A DNA stretch of 64,000 nucleotides from Gordionus sp. m RMFG-2023 (GCF_954871325.1 NC_088777.1:2730509-2794508), one strand, 5' to 3'. Shown: positions 13,279-24,985, numbered from the stretch's first letter. A program made the numbers and translations. The notes: generated by a model from the letters alone, not told the origin.

Positions 13279-15011
13279 ATCGCAGCTGCATACGTATGTT
13301 TAACATAAACAGTATCATAAATTAATTATCCTAAAATTGTTTAATCTTCATAGAAAACTTGATTAAACAAACTTTCGTTTCAAAATTTTATTTATTTTTG
13401 TTAATATTTGATGTTGTGAAAGATCAAAGTAAGAACAAATTTTTTTTTAATATACACTTTTAAAATTATTCAAGCCAAATTTTTAATAAAAGATTTTATC
13501 CATTTCTAGTTAAATTTAAAAATTATAAACTTTACTTAAATATATTATAATTGGTCTTTCTTCCGACAAAAAAGTTTTTGAAGAATTGTTGCTCCAACCG
13601 CATTTACTTCTTTGGAGTCATCCCCTTTCCCAATATTTTTAATGATTTCTACATAAATTTTTACATTATATTTTAAATTTGGTCTCTTATATCTTTTTAG
13701 AATTATTTTTAACCCAACCTTCTGTTATATTTTCTATTGATGATTGATAAATAACTTTAATTTCAAAGCGAAATTTTTCTATAATGATATTTTAAAAGCT
13801 CGTGTGAATTTCATGTTAGTTTGACAATCAACCGTTATGAATGTTAATATTAATATAGAAAATATATTTTAAATAGAGTTTATCCAATTAGTAAAATAGT
13901 TTAATTTTATGATAAAAAACTTACTGTGGTGACTATATTCCGAACTATTTTAAAATTATAAATTATTCGACAAATTTAAATAAACAAATTTTTATATGCT
14001 ATCCTGTTAACCTGGAAATTTTAATCTTAGTATCACTCAATATAATCCATTCAGGAACTCCAACCAATCAAAGTAAATTTAAAATATGCTATCTTGTTAA
14101 CCTGGAAATTTTAATCTTAGCATCACTTGATATTCCATTCAGGAACTCCAACTAATCAAGGTAAATTTAAAATATACTATCTTGTTAACCTGGAAATTTT
14201 AATCTTAGCCTCATTTATAATCCATTCAGGAACTCCAACCAATCAAGGTAAATTTAAAATATGCTTCTATAATCTTTTATAGCCATTAAAGATTATTCAA
14301 TAAATCAATTAATTTTTTTAAAGCAAAATGCCCAATATAAATTTATAAAATCTAAATTTAATAAAAATCTACTATTTTCTAATAATTATTTATATTCTCA
14401 AAATAGAGAAAACTATTATATGCATACATAGATATTTATTAATTATTAGGTTTTTACCTAAAAATTCACATCACTCTTTATTAATATTATGATCATGCTG
14501 TCAAAATTTTCATTTTTTAAGCTTTTTATACCAAATTTACACCATTTTATATAATATTGATATGCAAAAAGTAATTACCCTTATTTTATATATTACTATT
14601 GAAATACAAATTGATCATTATTTTATATACCACCTATAGATATACAAATTGTAATCATTTTATATACAATTAATATTCAATTGCAATATATACAAATTTT
14701 TACCACCATCAATATACAGTCTTAATAAATATAATTTTAATATTGATATATTGCAATCTTTATTTTATATACTTTCATCAATATATAGTCTCAATAAATA
14801 TAAATTTATAAACTATTGATATATAAATTGCAATCATTATTTTATATAGCATTATTATACAATTGCAATCATTTTATATTTATCAATCACAATAATAATA
14901 TTTATATATACTATTGATATAATTGCAAAAGTAATAATAAAATTGTTAGTCTTATATTTCATTATTACAACATGCATGCTTATTTATAATATCATATTAT
15001 TTATAAGTAAT
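13279..15011. other. AT-rich DNA with short tandem arrays
   Basis: No gene is seen. It contains the minisatellite at 13995-14260 and, from about 14560 to 14940, a loose array of AT-rich units built on 'TTGATATACAAATTGCAATCATTATTTTATATA'-like words (shorter word seen repeatedly: ATTGCAATCATTATTT). The rest is unstructured. Confidence 0.55.
13995..14260. repeat. Minisatellite, ~89 bp unit, 3 copies
   Basis: Three direct copies each begin 'TATGCTATCCTGTTAACC' (or TATACTATCTTG), include 'GGAAATTTTAATCTTAG' and 'CCATTCAGGAACTCCAAC', and end 'GTAAATTTAAAA'. Unit length is about 87-91 bp with only a few differences between copies. It is not a CRISPR-type array: units are contiguous with no unique spacers, and the genome is eukaryotic. 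Confidence 0.85.
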
Positions 15012-15230
15012 GTTGTTAAACGGCTCGATTTGAGCCGATTTTTAAATACAGCTAACTCAATATTTTATCCGAAAAAATATTAGGCAAGCCAGCAGACCTT
15101 GCTCAGAGGTAGCATAAAGGTTTGGCATCTATTAGCTAAATCTCGAGGCTTAGTCAATATTTTGCTAGCGAAAATTTGAGTTATCCGTTTTTAAAAACTT
15201 GATTCAAATCGAGCCTTTTAACAATATCTT
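15012..15230. mobile_element. MITE, 'GTTGTTAAACGGCT' family
   Basis: This is an approximately 220 bp fold-back element. The left arm carries GTTGTTAAACGGCTCGATTT and GAGCCGATTTTTAAA, then GCTAACTCAATATTTT. The right arm carries the inverted counterparts (TTGAGTTATCCGTTTTTAAA, CAAATCGAGCC, TTTAACAA). Further copies sit at 21655-21880, 24986-25190, 35498-35821 and 51856-52052, with partial arms in torsin intron 4 (17640-17735, 43535-43610). No coding capacity is seen. The ends and target duplication are not certain. Confidence 0.7.
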
Positions 15231-15284
15231 TAAGTAATATCTAAGTAATCAGAATGAATAAATACGTATGATAAATAGATTTCC

Positions 15285-16650
15285 TAGTAAGATAAGTGAC
15301 TAGAAACCTCTAACAATATAAATCTCATATTTATAGGGATAACAAGTATAAATCCCTATAATAAAAATTTTATTAATGGAGTTCTTAGTAGGAAAAGAGA
15401 TTAACATATTCCCATTAATCATTAGAAATCTAGAAAAAAAAATTAAAATATGAGTAAATCTGATATTTATAGGAATAATAAGTATAAATCTTTACGATAA
15501 AAATTTTACTAATGGGTTCCTAGTAGGAAAAGAGATTAACATATTCCCATTAATCATTAAAAATCTAGAAAAAAATTAAAATATGAGTAAATCTGATATT
15601 TATAGGAATAATAAGTATAAATCTCTACGATAAAAATTTTATTAATGGAGTTCCTAGTAGGAAAAGAAATTAACATATTCCCATTAATCATTAGAAATCT
15701 AGAAAAAAATTAAAATATGAGTAAATCTGATATTTATAGGAATAATAAGTATAAATCTCTACGATTAAAATTTTATTAATGGGAGTAGGAAAAGAGATTA
15801 ACATATTCCCATTAATCAATAGAAATCTAAAAAGAATTAAAATATGAGTAAATCTGATATTGATAGGAATAATAAGTATAAATTTCTACGATAAAAATTT
15901 TATTAATATTAAATTAATATCATTATAAATTTTAATAAATACCTTAATTAAATATTTAATATAATTATATAATTAAAAATAAAATCATTTAATATAAATT
16001 TTAATAAATATATAATTGTAATATTTAACATAATAAATTATTAATATAATATTTAAAGTAATTAAATTAATTTTATATAAAGAAAAATATATAAATTGTA
16101 TTAATATAAATTTTAATAAATTGTAATATTTAACATAATATATTATTAATATAATATTTAAAGTAATTAAATTAATTTAATATAAATAAAAATATATAAA
16201 TTGTATTATTATAAATTTTAGTAATAAATAATTATAAATTTTAGTAATATATAATTATAATATTTAATATGATTTAATTATAATATAATAATTAATATTA
16301 TTAACATAATAAATATTTAATTAAAATATTTTTAGATTTCTAATGATTAATGGTAATATGTTAATCTCTTTTCCTACTAGGAACTCCATTAATAAGATTT
16401 TTATCGTAGAGATTTATACTTATTATTCCTATAAATATCAGATTTACTCATTAATGATTAATGGGAATATGTTAATCTCTTTTCCTACTAGGAACTCCAT
16501 TAATAAAATTTTTATCGTAGAGATTTATACTTATTATTCCTATAAATATCAGATTTATTCATATTTTAATTTTTTTCTAGATTTTTAATAACTATTGGGA
16601 ATATGTTAATCTCTTTTCCTATTAGGAACTCCATTAAATAAAATAGAAAA
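15285..16650. repeat. Fold-back satellite: ~128 bp units forward, AT spacer, units reversed
   Basis: From about 15330 to 15910 there are about five direct units of 125-134 bp. Each contains 'AGGAATAATAAGTATAAATC', 'TTTTATTAATGGAGTTCCTAG' and 'AGAGATTAACATATTCCC'. After an AT-rich spacer (15911-16331, itself with short repeats of TTAATATAATATTTAAAG) the same units occur in reverse orientation from about 16332 to 16640, roughly two and a half copies. The whole forms a large inverted repeat with a loop of about 420 bp. The open frame at 16343-16588 is a translation of this satellite, not a gene. The array ends about 120 bp before torsin copy 1 and is not present upstream of copy 2. Confidence 0.8.
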
Positions 16651-16771
16651 AATTATCTAATCTGTAAATGTCTGATATAAATCTCTCGCTTCAAACTTAT
16701 AGGGGCCATTTTGACAGCCATTTTAGCTTATTTGTCTTTTTGATATTTTTAAGAGTATCGAACCTATTTTC

Positions 16772-19700
16772 ATGAAATTTTATTTTATTTTATTTTTGCA
16801 TTTTATTTCAAATTCAAATGCGTTTGAACCCATATCAAGTGTTGTGGCAATGTCTGGAGCTCTTATTGCCACATCCTCAATAGTTTATCATAGTATTGAT
16901 AAATTAAAGTGCTTGACTAATAACTATGAATGCTGTAATGAAAAATGGATACCACATAGTACAGCTGGTGATAATTATTATTAAATTCATTATATTTTCT
17001 TATCAATAGAACTACATAATGATTTAAAAACAAAAATATATGGGCAACACATTGCGATTGACTTAGTATATAAAGCAATTTATTCGCATATTATCAATAA
17101 AAATCCAGAGAAACCTTTAGTAATATCTATCCATGGATGGACTGGAAATGGTAAATTTTTAAATACATATATTATATTTTTTATGTACAAGGAAAAACAT
17201 ACACCAGCCAACTAATTGCTAAAAGCTTATATAAATTAGGTATGAATAGTAAATATGTTCATTTATGGATTGCATCTCTTCATTTTGCTCATGAATCACT
17301 GACACAATTATATATTGTATTAATATGTCTAAATTTATTGAATAAAAGCATATTTTTTAGGATCAAATTAGAAACTGGATAAAAGGAAATACAACAAGGT
17401 GTCCTCATCAATTATTTATTATAGATGAAATGGATTTCATGTCATCTGATCTAACCGATGCTATTAAACCATTTTTAGATTACCATCCATTAGTTGATGG
17501 AATAGATTTTAGGAAAAATATCTATATATTTATCAGGTTTATATCTTATATAAATTTTTTTTTTTTAAAAACAAAAATGTTATATTATAAAAAATGAAAT
17601 ATACAATAATTGGTTAAGGTAATAATTTTAGAAAAAAATTTGTGGTTTGTAAAACACATATTCAACAATATTTAGGCAATATTTTTTTGCCTAAAACATA
17701 GAGTTAGCAATTTTTAAAATAGTGCGCAAAAAGTGACTTTGTATCATCACTAAATACAACTAATCATCTCAAACTTTTTAATAATAGAACATACCTAGAC
17801 ATATAAATGTAGGTGGCATTAGTTTCAAAAATCCAATTGGCAGCCAGCAGTCCGATTTTTAGCCACTGTCAACTTAAGACAGCATCATATGATCACTGTT
17901 ATAAATTTATTTATAACATATGTTTTTTTATATGCTAATTAATTTTTTTAAGAAAAATTAAATTAAAATATACACTACACTACAGATATCTCAGTATATT
18001 TTTATATCTTTATTGAGAAAACTTATCACAAATTCTAAATTTTGTTTTTATAATTATCATATATAAAAATAATTTTATATAAATTTTCTGGACATAATGA
18101 TAATCTCCATAAAATCAGTCAATTTGGCGGTAGAGAAACTACTTTCGCTAAGTCTGTCATTTGCTGAAGCACAAAGAATTTTTTTTTAGATATGGATAAA
18201 TTAGGAAGTTATATCCTCTCTTTAGAATTGTTTGGCGTTTTCCAAAAAGAATATGAGATTCTAAATCATTTAAAGTGGAATCATAGTTTAATGTTTAATT
18301 GCTAATTTTGACAAATAATTTGAATTTAATATAATCGCTTTATTTACTACTCTAAATATCATCATACTCTGTGTTATAATAAATTAGCCACTGAATAATT
18401 TTGTACAATTTTTTGAAATCTTTGGTCTACAATAGAAACCAAATGTAGATTATTTCTTGAAAAAAAAATTAAATAAACGAATTTACCTATATATATTATT
18501 ACTTGCAGATCACAAATTGGAAATTGTAACTCAAGATTTTACAGCATATTTTCTTTTAGGGAAATGATTTCTTAGCTATTAAATTTGTTTCAATTTCACT
18601 TATAAAAAGTGATGCCAAGTTTAAGATGGGCTGTATAACTCTTAAAATATTAAAAGAAAAGGTAATATTTCTACTGCTAGATCTGATTTATAATTTGAGA
18701 TAGTGTAATCAAATTTTTATTTGCTCCAGATATGCTTTCAAGTATAATTAATATATTATGTCATCTGGTTGGGATATTTAATTTTGACGTTTTCATATCT
18801 ATGGCATTATTATCAACACTGGAATAGCAATTGAAAAAGGGTTTCAGAGTATAGATCAGAGTAATTAATATTTAGCATATCTGTTGTTAGATCTATTGTA
18901 CTTTGCCATTTTCTTTGATCTGCATCTAACTCAAATTCAATATCTGCAGTTTTAAAGCAATAATAATTTCTCTTATTTTTTTATAAGATTTTCAACAAAA
19001 GGTATTTAAGAGCATCCAAGAGAAATTATGTAAACCCCCGACCATTAGTGTTGTTCATATTCACCTAATTAAACCTTTTCCTTAGATGATGCTAACCTGA
19101 TATGGAGGACATGCATTGATGATGCCCCATCACCCGAATCCAATTGGAATAGGTCAGTTCGAGCATACTTGGCTTATCCAGCATGCTCCCAACAGATCAT
19201 TCTCTCTTCACTTCTTTACTTATTGGATCCGGACATAAATTTTTGAAGTTATTACTTCCATAAATCTTCAATTTTAACTAACCAACAATGAACTAACCCA
19301 CGCTATAGGAATCTGTCTAAATTGTACTATAGCCTTTCCTCGTGGCTGCGGAATCCACATAGACTGCAAAGGAAGACAGAGTTTACATTGCAGATCATGC
19401 AAAAGGCGAACCTCAGGCACACCCAATGCAATTCCTTGGTCCAGTGAGCATTGCAAAATACCCACTATCTTGAACCATCAGGACCTTTTAGATCTGATGG
19501 AAAGCAACCTGATGGAATCATCCTGATCCCATAGAACAGGGCCAATTTCTTGTTTGGGACTATTCTTTTATAGATTCTTTAGTTTTATCCAATCAAACTC
19601 CAAACCTACTTGAGCAAAAAGAACAACATAAAATTTACAAATATTCAGAAATATCAGAAGATTGCATCTTATCCCAATAATATCTACTACCTTAACCTCC

Positions 19701-22700
19701 TTTGGTAAGCTTTCATTATCCTTCAAGGATTTAGGATCAAATTTCAGCATCAGAAAAAAAGTAATTGAAAAAAATGTAATTACCCATATAATTTTTTTTA
19801 CACTTAAAATTATTTATTTATTCAATAAAAAAAATCAATTCCTTTTGTAACTGAATATTGAAAAATCTGACCAAATATTCTTGTATTAAATTCCTATTAC
19901 AATCTGCCTTGTAAAATTCTAAAGAATTGGTGATGTTGACCAATAATATAAAAATTTTCCGATCCGATCCTATAAAATGGCTTTTTAATCTTTTTAAAAA
20001 ATATATATTTCAAATTTGATAATATTTTTGCATCTTGTAAATATACTGGAATATTATTATTATAAATAAAGTGATTTATCAAATAAAAAAAGATTCACAA
20101 ATACAAACTATAGGTTTGTTTTGATAAGTTTTTTACATCTTGGTCGAGTAAGGGCCATGTTCGGATTTATCTTCTACTTGACCTTTCCACTTAACACTAG
20201 GTCGTCCTCTTCCTCTTTTCCCCGGCACCTCCATGTCCACTTTTCGATTTACATCATTCGTCTCCCTTCTTATTATATGACCATACCACCTTAACCTATT
20301 TTCTATGGTCGAGTTTAGTATACCCCAAGCTCCACCGTATCATTCTCATCTCCGTGGTTTGTAATAACTTTTCTTCCGTAGCGTTTAATGCCCATGTTTC
20401 ATTTCCATAGAGTAACACCGGTCTTACAATGGATTTGTAGCTTTGCTTTTCCAACCATATTGGCATCTTCTTGTCGAATATTACACCGGATATACTTCGC
20501 CATTTAAGCCATCCTTTTTGGATCCGTGCATTGACTTCTTTTGTGCAACCTCCCTCTTGATGTAGCATCGATTCTAGGTATGTAAACCTGTCTACTTTTG
20601 GTTACTTTAAATGGGATATTTTGTTTTCTCAAGCACCACCATATTAAATCGCGAGGGATCGTGTCATAAGCTTTCTTCAAGTCAATAAAGACCATATGTA
20701 GATTTCTTTTCTTTTCTCCATATTTATCCATCATTTGTCTTAGTGCGAAGATCGGATCGATTGTGGATTTTCCGGCCACAAATTCAAATTGTTTAGCCGA
20801 TATTTCCACCTCGTTCTTCAGCCTTGTTACTAAGATCCTTTACATTAGTTTCAAGGAATGGACAAGTTAGCTTGATACCTCTGTAATTACCACACTCCTG
20901 AGGGTCTCCTTTGCCTTTGAATAAGGGTATAATCATGCTTGCTCTCCAATGATTAGGAATTCGTTCTTCTCCCAATAACTTGTTAAAGAGGTTCGTCATG
21001 GTCTTGACTCCTTCTTCTCGGCATACGACCCATGCTTCCATAGAAATTCCATCTGGGCCATTAACTTTTCCTTTTTGCATCTTGTTCATTTCCGTCCTAA
21101 CTTCATCCTCCTGAAAGAGTTCGACCATACTTATGTTTGGCTCAATATCGGGAAGGATATCCATGTCATAAGCAATATTCATAAGTTCCTTGGAGCTTGG
21201 GGTATACTAAACTTGACCATATGACGAATGAATGTCTCAGAGCAAAAATGGGTATTAAACCTATGGCGGACTTGATAAACGAAAATCGGTTAAGGTGGTA
21301 TGGTCATATACTAAGAAGGGAGATGAATGATGTAAATCGAAAAGTATTGGACATGGAGGTGCCGGGGAAGAGAGGAAGAGGACGACCTTGTGTTACGTGG
21401 AAAGGGCAAGTAGACAAAGTTATGATGACTAAGAAGATAAATCCGGACATGGCCCTTACTCGATCAAGATGGAAGAAACTTATCAAAACAAACCCCACGA
21501 CTGCGGGACCATATACATAATAAAGAATAAGAAGAAACTATAACTGATCATTTAATAATGTATCTAAATGATTTATGTTATGGTATAGTTAAATTATTTC
21601 ATTTATACCATTAAAAAGTATGTGAGATGAGTAGATGTATGTATGTAAGCTATATGATGAAAAATCGCCTCATTTGAGCCTATTTTTTAGAAACGGCTAA
21701 CTCAATATTTTTACCAAAAAAAGATATTACAATAAACCGCGAGATTTCGCTAAAGGATGTCCAAACCTTTGTGCCATCTATGAGCCAATTCTTCGGGCTT
21801 GCTTAATATTTTTTACTGGGTAAAATGGTAAGCTAGTCGTTTTTTTTAAAAAAAAATCGACGCAAATGGAACAATTTTGCGACACTGGATGTTGTGCGTT
21901 AAAAATTGAGAGGATTAGCATGTTTGCAGAATACAAAATCGGATATGATATTGTATTGGCCTCCTGGCATCGGTACACCCTTAGAATCTATCCTATTTTG
22001 AAAATGCTGTAACACTCTCGTGTTTCTAGATTTAAACGCATTTACGGGTGTCGTTCAATAACGTGAGCTCGTCCATACATAGATCACATTTGGTCCCCTT
22101 TTTATTCAAAAATAGCAATTTACTGTCGTCCAAATCTGACAACCTTCAATAATCTTTAAATTTTTTGTATTACTTCTCTTTTATATCTAGAAATAGTTCG
22201 TCAAAACAATTCTTGTCTATATATATAACAATGACATATATAATACCTAGACTAACGATTCATTCATTAAAAGTTACATCAATGCAAATCAGCTGGAGAC
22301 GCCATCTTGGTTACACTAATCATTATTAAAATTTTAAACGAGAGCCTAATTTATTCCTATATCTGGTGAAAACTTTATAAAGAATTACTGGATCATCGAG
22401 ATAATAAGGAAGTACGTTATCATAGTTTTTAACATGAGAATAATTAATATATGTGTTACCAAATAGTGAGGGGTCCAGCTAATTTGCTTTTAACGACGCT
22501 AAAAAATGCATATTATTGAATGAATAGTCACTAGGTATTATATATGTCATTGATATATATACTATTTTATAATTATTAAATTTAACTTGTTATTTCAAAT
22601 AACTTTGAATGTTTTTTAAAAATATGATAAAATATAAAAACATTCTATTCACGACTATTTTTAAAAAAAGCTTATTAAATTTTTGCTCTAGCAATGTAGG

Positions 22701-24794
22701 AGGGAACGAGATATCGAAAATCGCTCTCGAATTTTGGGATAAGGGCAAAAGTCGTGAATCAATGACGCGGGAACATTTTAACGATATCATCAGCCAAAAG
22801 GCCTTCAATCAAAAGGGTAAATAAAAATGTTTGTATCTAATTTTTACCCTTAAAAAACTTTTATATAATAACGCCTAATTGAACAAAATATGGATTACAA
22901 AAAGGTTATTAAGTTATTTTTTTTAATCATTTATATAAATTATATAGCAACCAGAGCTCTGCAGATGTTAAAAACTGGACTCTGTCGGAAATATAAAATA
23001 TTCAAATGCGTGCTTATTGCTTTTGCCCCCGAAACTAATACCTAACCCGTTATCTATTGGTCCTTTATTTTTGAATGCTTTTGCACTGATTCGAGTTACT
23101 TTGGTCACGAAGCCCCATTGGATCCAAAATTTGGGAACCGACAGTGGGCCCGACACCCCTCTACCATTTTTCAATGAAGCAATTAAAATAAATTGTTCTT
23201 GATAAAATTTGAATTTTGTTAGCCAAATATTGATGGCGCGCCACAATTAGCTTTCCTATCTCGCTCGGTCTTTACCCCTTTCCTTTATTTCAAGCATCCA
23301 TTTTATCTGCGAATCGCACTCAGTTCATAGCTCGCGATCTCCATCTTTCATTTTCGAACCTCCCCCTATCATGATTCGTTCTTTCGTAACCATATCCTCG
23401 CGATTCCCACCACATTCATTCTACCCGCTAATTCGATCCCAAATAATACGTTGAGATGGCGCCGCTAATGCATACCTCACCTAACTTTCTCCACATGATT
23501 TTTTTCAAACTTTTGCTAGTTAACGCTGCCCTTACTCATCCGATAACACTACCTGCACCGAACTTGGCTCACAAATTCTTCTTCAACATCACGTGACTAA
23601 GTTCGTGAAAGGAATTCTTAAAACAGTTATTTTAGACGAATTTTGTAAAGCAAAAGTATTCATTTATTTTTGTGTGTATTCTCATTAGAAAATTTAAAAA
23701 AATCGGAATATATGAATTTTTATTTTCAACCTGTTTCCTTCAAATACCTTTCTATGCTTTCATGCTATAGTCTATCTACTTTCATTTTGAAATATACAAC
23801 TATCCGCTTCAGATCCCGTCTACTGTGTTTTCAGTGATATCGAAATAGCTCTTGCTCGTAAAATATAAAACACACGTTAAATCCTTTACTACATTTTTTT
23901 GACGCGTGGATTACAATTAACACTTTATAGCGTGTCGACATTTCCTGACATAAATATACAGAAATTTATTAAATATATGTTTATTCTCTAATACTTAGAG
24001 TTAGAGGTAGTTTTTTTTTCGAATTAAACATTTTATTTTGGTTAACCAAAGATTATAACTAAAATCAAGTAAATGGGACTTGATTGCCAAACCTTACTCA
24101 TATAAACTTCGGTATGGAATTGTTTTACGCTATATTGATATTGAGAATTTGAGAATCGATTTGATAATCTATATATAGTCTAATGCCGAGAAATTGTATA
24201 AACCTGGATATAATAAAAGAAAGCTACTTATGGGCCAAGGCCGGTGTTGGCTACTTGATTTGGTATATATTAGATATGGTCAAAGACCTAATGTTTGTCT
24301 AGGTTTTGGCTCTAAAAGTATCATGATAAATTTAAAATATTTTCTTAGTTTGTAATTATTTCCCCGTCACGTATCACGTATTAATAGTCAAAATATTGCC
24401 TTTATACTTGTCTATCTCCTTCCCTTCTCTTAGTATATTAATTATTTTCGCCTCCTTTTAATCTTAATGGATTATCCGTATTTTTTTCAAAGGTGGACTA
24501 CAACGAAGTTCGCTTATCGACCACTACCTGATTGACCTTTACGTACCATTCCTACCCCTAGAGCGGTCTCACGTTAAACTTTGCGTTCGCGACGCCCTCG
24601 ATCGAAAAACGGCGGGCCGAAGGGGCACATTCAACTCGGCGAAACCGGAACAGATTGAACAGCTAATCGAGTCCGTTGCCAACGAATTAACTTATTACCC
24701 GCCTAACCTGTCCATCTACTCTACCTCCGGGTGCAAGAGGATCCCCCAAAAATTGGACTTTCTGTACATGGGACTGGACTGGAAGAAAAATTGA
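16772..24794 (+). CDS. Torsin-family AAA+ ATPase, copy 1 (six exons, 354 aa)
   Basis: Torsins are AAA+ proteins of the ER lumen and nuclear envelope that depend on LAP1/LULL1-type activators. Exons: 16772-16967, 17010-17150, 17192-17316, 17361-17536, 22692-22816, 24493-24794. All introns are GT-AG, and the phases join into one open frame ending TGA at 24792. Residues 1-17 form a signal peptide, followed by FEPIS and a hydrophobic segment (21-40), as in torsinA. ELHNDLKTKIYGQH is the torsin N-domain start. Walker A is GWTGNGKT (108-115), Walker B IIDEMD (174-179), sensor I Asn is N214, and the sensor II motif GCK is at 334-336. Cys285 matches the conserved second torsin cysteine. Length is close to torsinA (332 aa). 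The position-5 Walker A residue is Asn where torsinA has Thr. Exons 1-4 are AT-rich, exons 5-6 are GC-rich. Introns 1-3 are 41-44 bp; intron 4 is 5.2 kb and full of transposons. Family assignment is firm; the function of this paralogue is inferred. Confidence 0.93.
17537..19079. other. Torsin copy 1 intron 4, 5' part with repeat relics
   Basis: The sequence matches intron 4 of copy 2 (43419-44560) with scattered indels. It contains one arm of the 'AACGGCTAACTCAATATTTT' MITE family (17640-17735). At 18715-18740 it keeps a short piece (TTTGCTCCAGATATGCTTTC) of the 3' end of the hAT transposase relic that is longer in copy 2, so that relic predates the duplication and was mostly deleted here. 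No host exon is visible. Confidence 0.6.
19080..19740 (+). other. Unidentified GC-richer, coding-like segment in torsin intron 4
   Basis: This stretch has clearly higher GC than its surroundings. One plus-strand frame from a plausible splice acceptor (CCTTTTCCTTAG, ending 19085) is open for about 53 codons to a stop near 19247 and contains 'NWNRSVRAYLAYPACSQQ'. A second frame (about 19290-19500) is Cys-rich with the pattern CLNC...GCG...DC...HCRSC. It has no counterpart in copy 2. I do not recognise the protein. It could be a dead transposon 5' region (a LINE lies just downstream) or a relic of a captured host exon. Confidence 0.35.
20103..21190 (-). mobile_element. RTE-like LINE fragment, inverted part
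   Basis: Read on the minus strand, 21182 to 20793 gives 'GPDGISMEAW', 'NLFNKLLGEERIPNHWRAS' and 'ECGNYRGIKL'. The next frame gives 'QFEFVAGKSTIDPIFALRQ' and 'HMVFIDLKKAYDTIPRDL'. The frame after that gives 'SIVRPVLLYGNETWALNATEE' and 'MRMIRW', and a C-terminal tail reaches about 20110 (RGRPSVKWKGQVE-like). The palm segment with the catalytic FADD is deleted between about 20590 and 20610, and about 60 bp is missing near 20310 relative to the plus-strand copy next door. Frames change at least three times. It lies in torsin intron 4 and only in block 1. Confidence 0.8.
21191..21540 (+). mobile_element. RTE-like LINE 3' end, plus orientation
   Basis: The open frame 21197-21520 encodes the C-terminus of the same LINE family as the adjacent minus-strand copy: a 'NECLRAKMGIKPMADLI' segment, 'RLRWYGHILRREMNDV', 'PGKRGRGRPCVTWKGQVD' and a final 'TRSRWKKLI'. 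The 3' end is short and A-rich (AATAAAGAATAAGAAGAA). The two pieces abut head to head near 21190, so the tail sequence is present twice as an inverted repeat (20112-20335 versus 21193-21497). The RNA-strand orientation is opposite to the neighbouring fragment. Confidence 0.8.
21655..21880. mobile_element. MITE, 'GTTGTTAAACGGCT' family, diverged copy
   Basis: The left arm has 'GCCTCATTTGAGCCTATTTTT' in part and 'AAACGGCTAACTCAATATTT'. The right arm has the inverted forms (CTTGCTTAATATTTTTTACT, then TAGTCGTTTTTTTTAAA and an AATCGACGCAAATGGA stretch). It is more diverged than the copies at 15012, 24986 and 35498. It lies in intron 4 of torsin copy 1. Confidence 0.6.
22817..24492. other. Torsin copy 1 intron 5 with a GC-rich island
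   Basis: This intron is alignable end to end with intron 5 of copy 2 (49620-51340). Its middle (about 23020-23620) is GC-rich and CpG-containing, with a GGCGCGCC palindrome at about 23233-23243, 'GAGATGGCGCCGC' near 23453 and an E-box palindrome TCACGTGA near 23591. No conserved reading frame spans both copies, so I read it as non-coding and possibly regulatory. The rest is ordinary intronic AT-rich DNA. Confidence 0.5.
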
Positions 24795-24985
24795 AATCGA
24801 GAGTTATAATTTAGGATGATGCTTTTGGATTTTGGAAACATTTTAAGGATTTGAATTATAAACAATTAAGTAACCATTATTAAGGCATACGACAATAATC
24901 AGCACCCACCCCCTGCCTTAGCAAAAAGTTTTTTTTAATTATTTTAGCTATTGTTATACATGTATACGGCCAATAATGGCCAGCA

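Noticed and set aside
13995-14260. Regularly spaced repeats resembling a CRISPR array
   Set aside because: The units are contiguous without unique spacers and the window is eukaryotic.
15090-15165. tRNA-like stretch ('GCTCAGAGGTAGCATAAAGG')
   Set aside because: It is the conserved centre of the MITE family; related copies vary here and no cloverleaf can be completed.
16343-16588. 81-codon open frame with an internal repeat
   Set aside because: It is a translation of the reversed satellite units; the protein repeat is simply the DNA repeat.
19274-19465. 63-codon minus-strand open frame
   Set aside because: It is antisense to a more plausible cysteine-rich plus-strand frame; neither is recognised, so only the segment as a whole is annotated.
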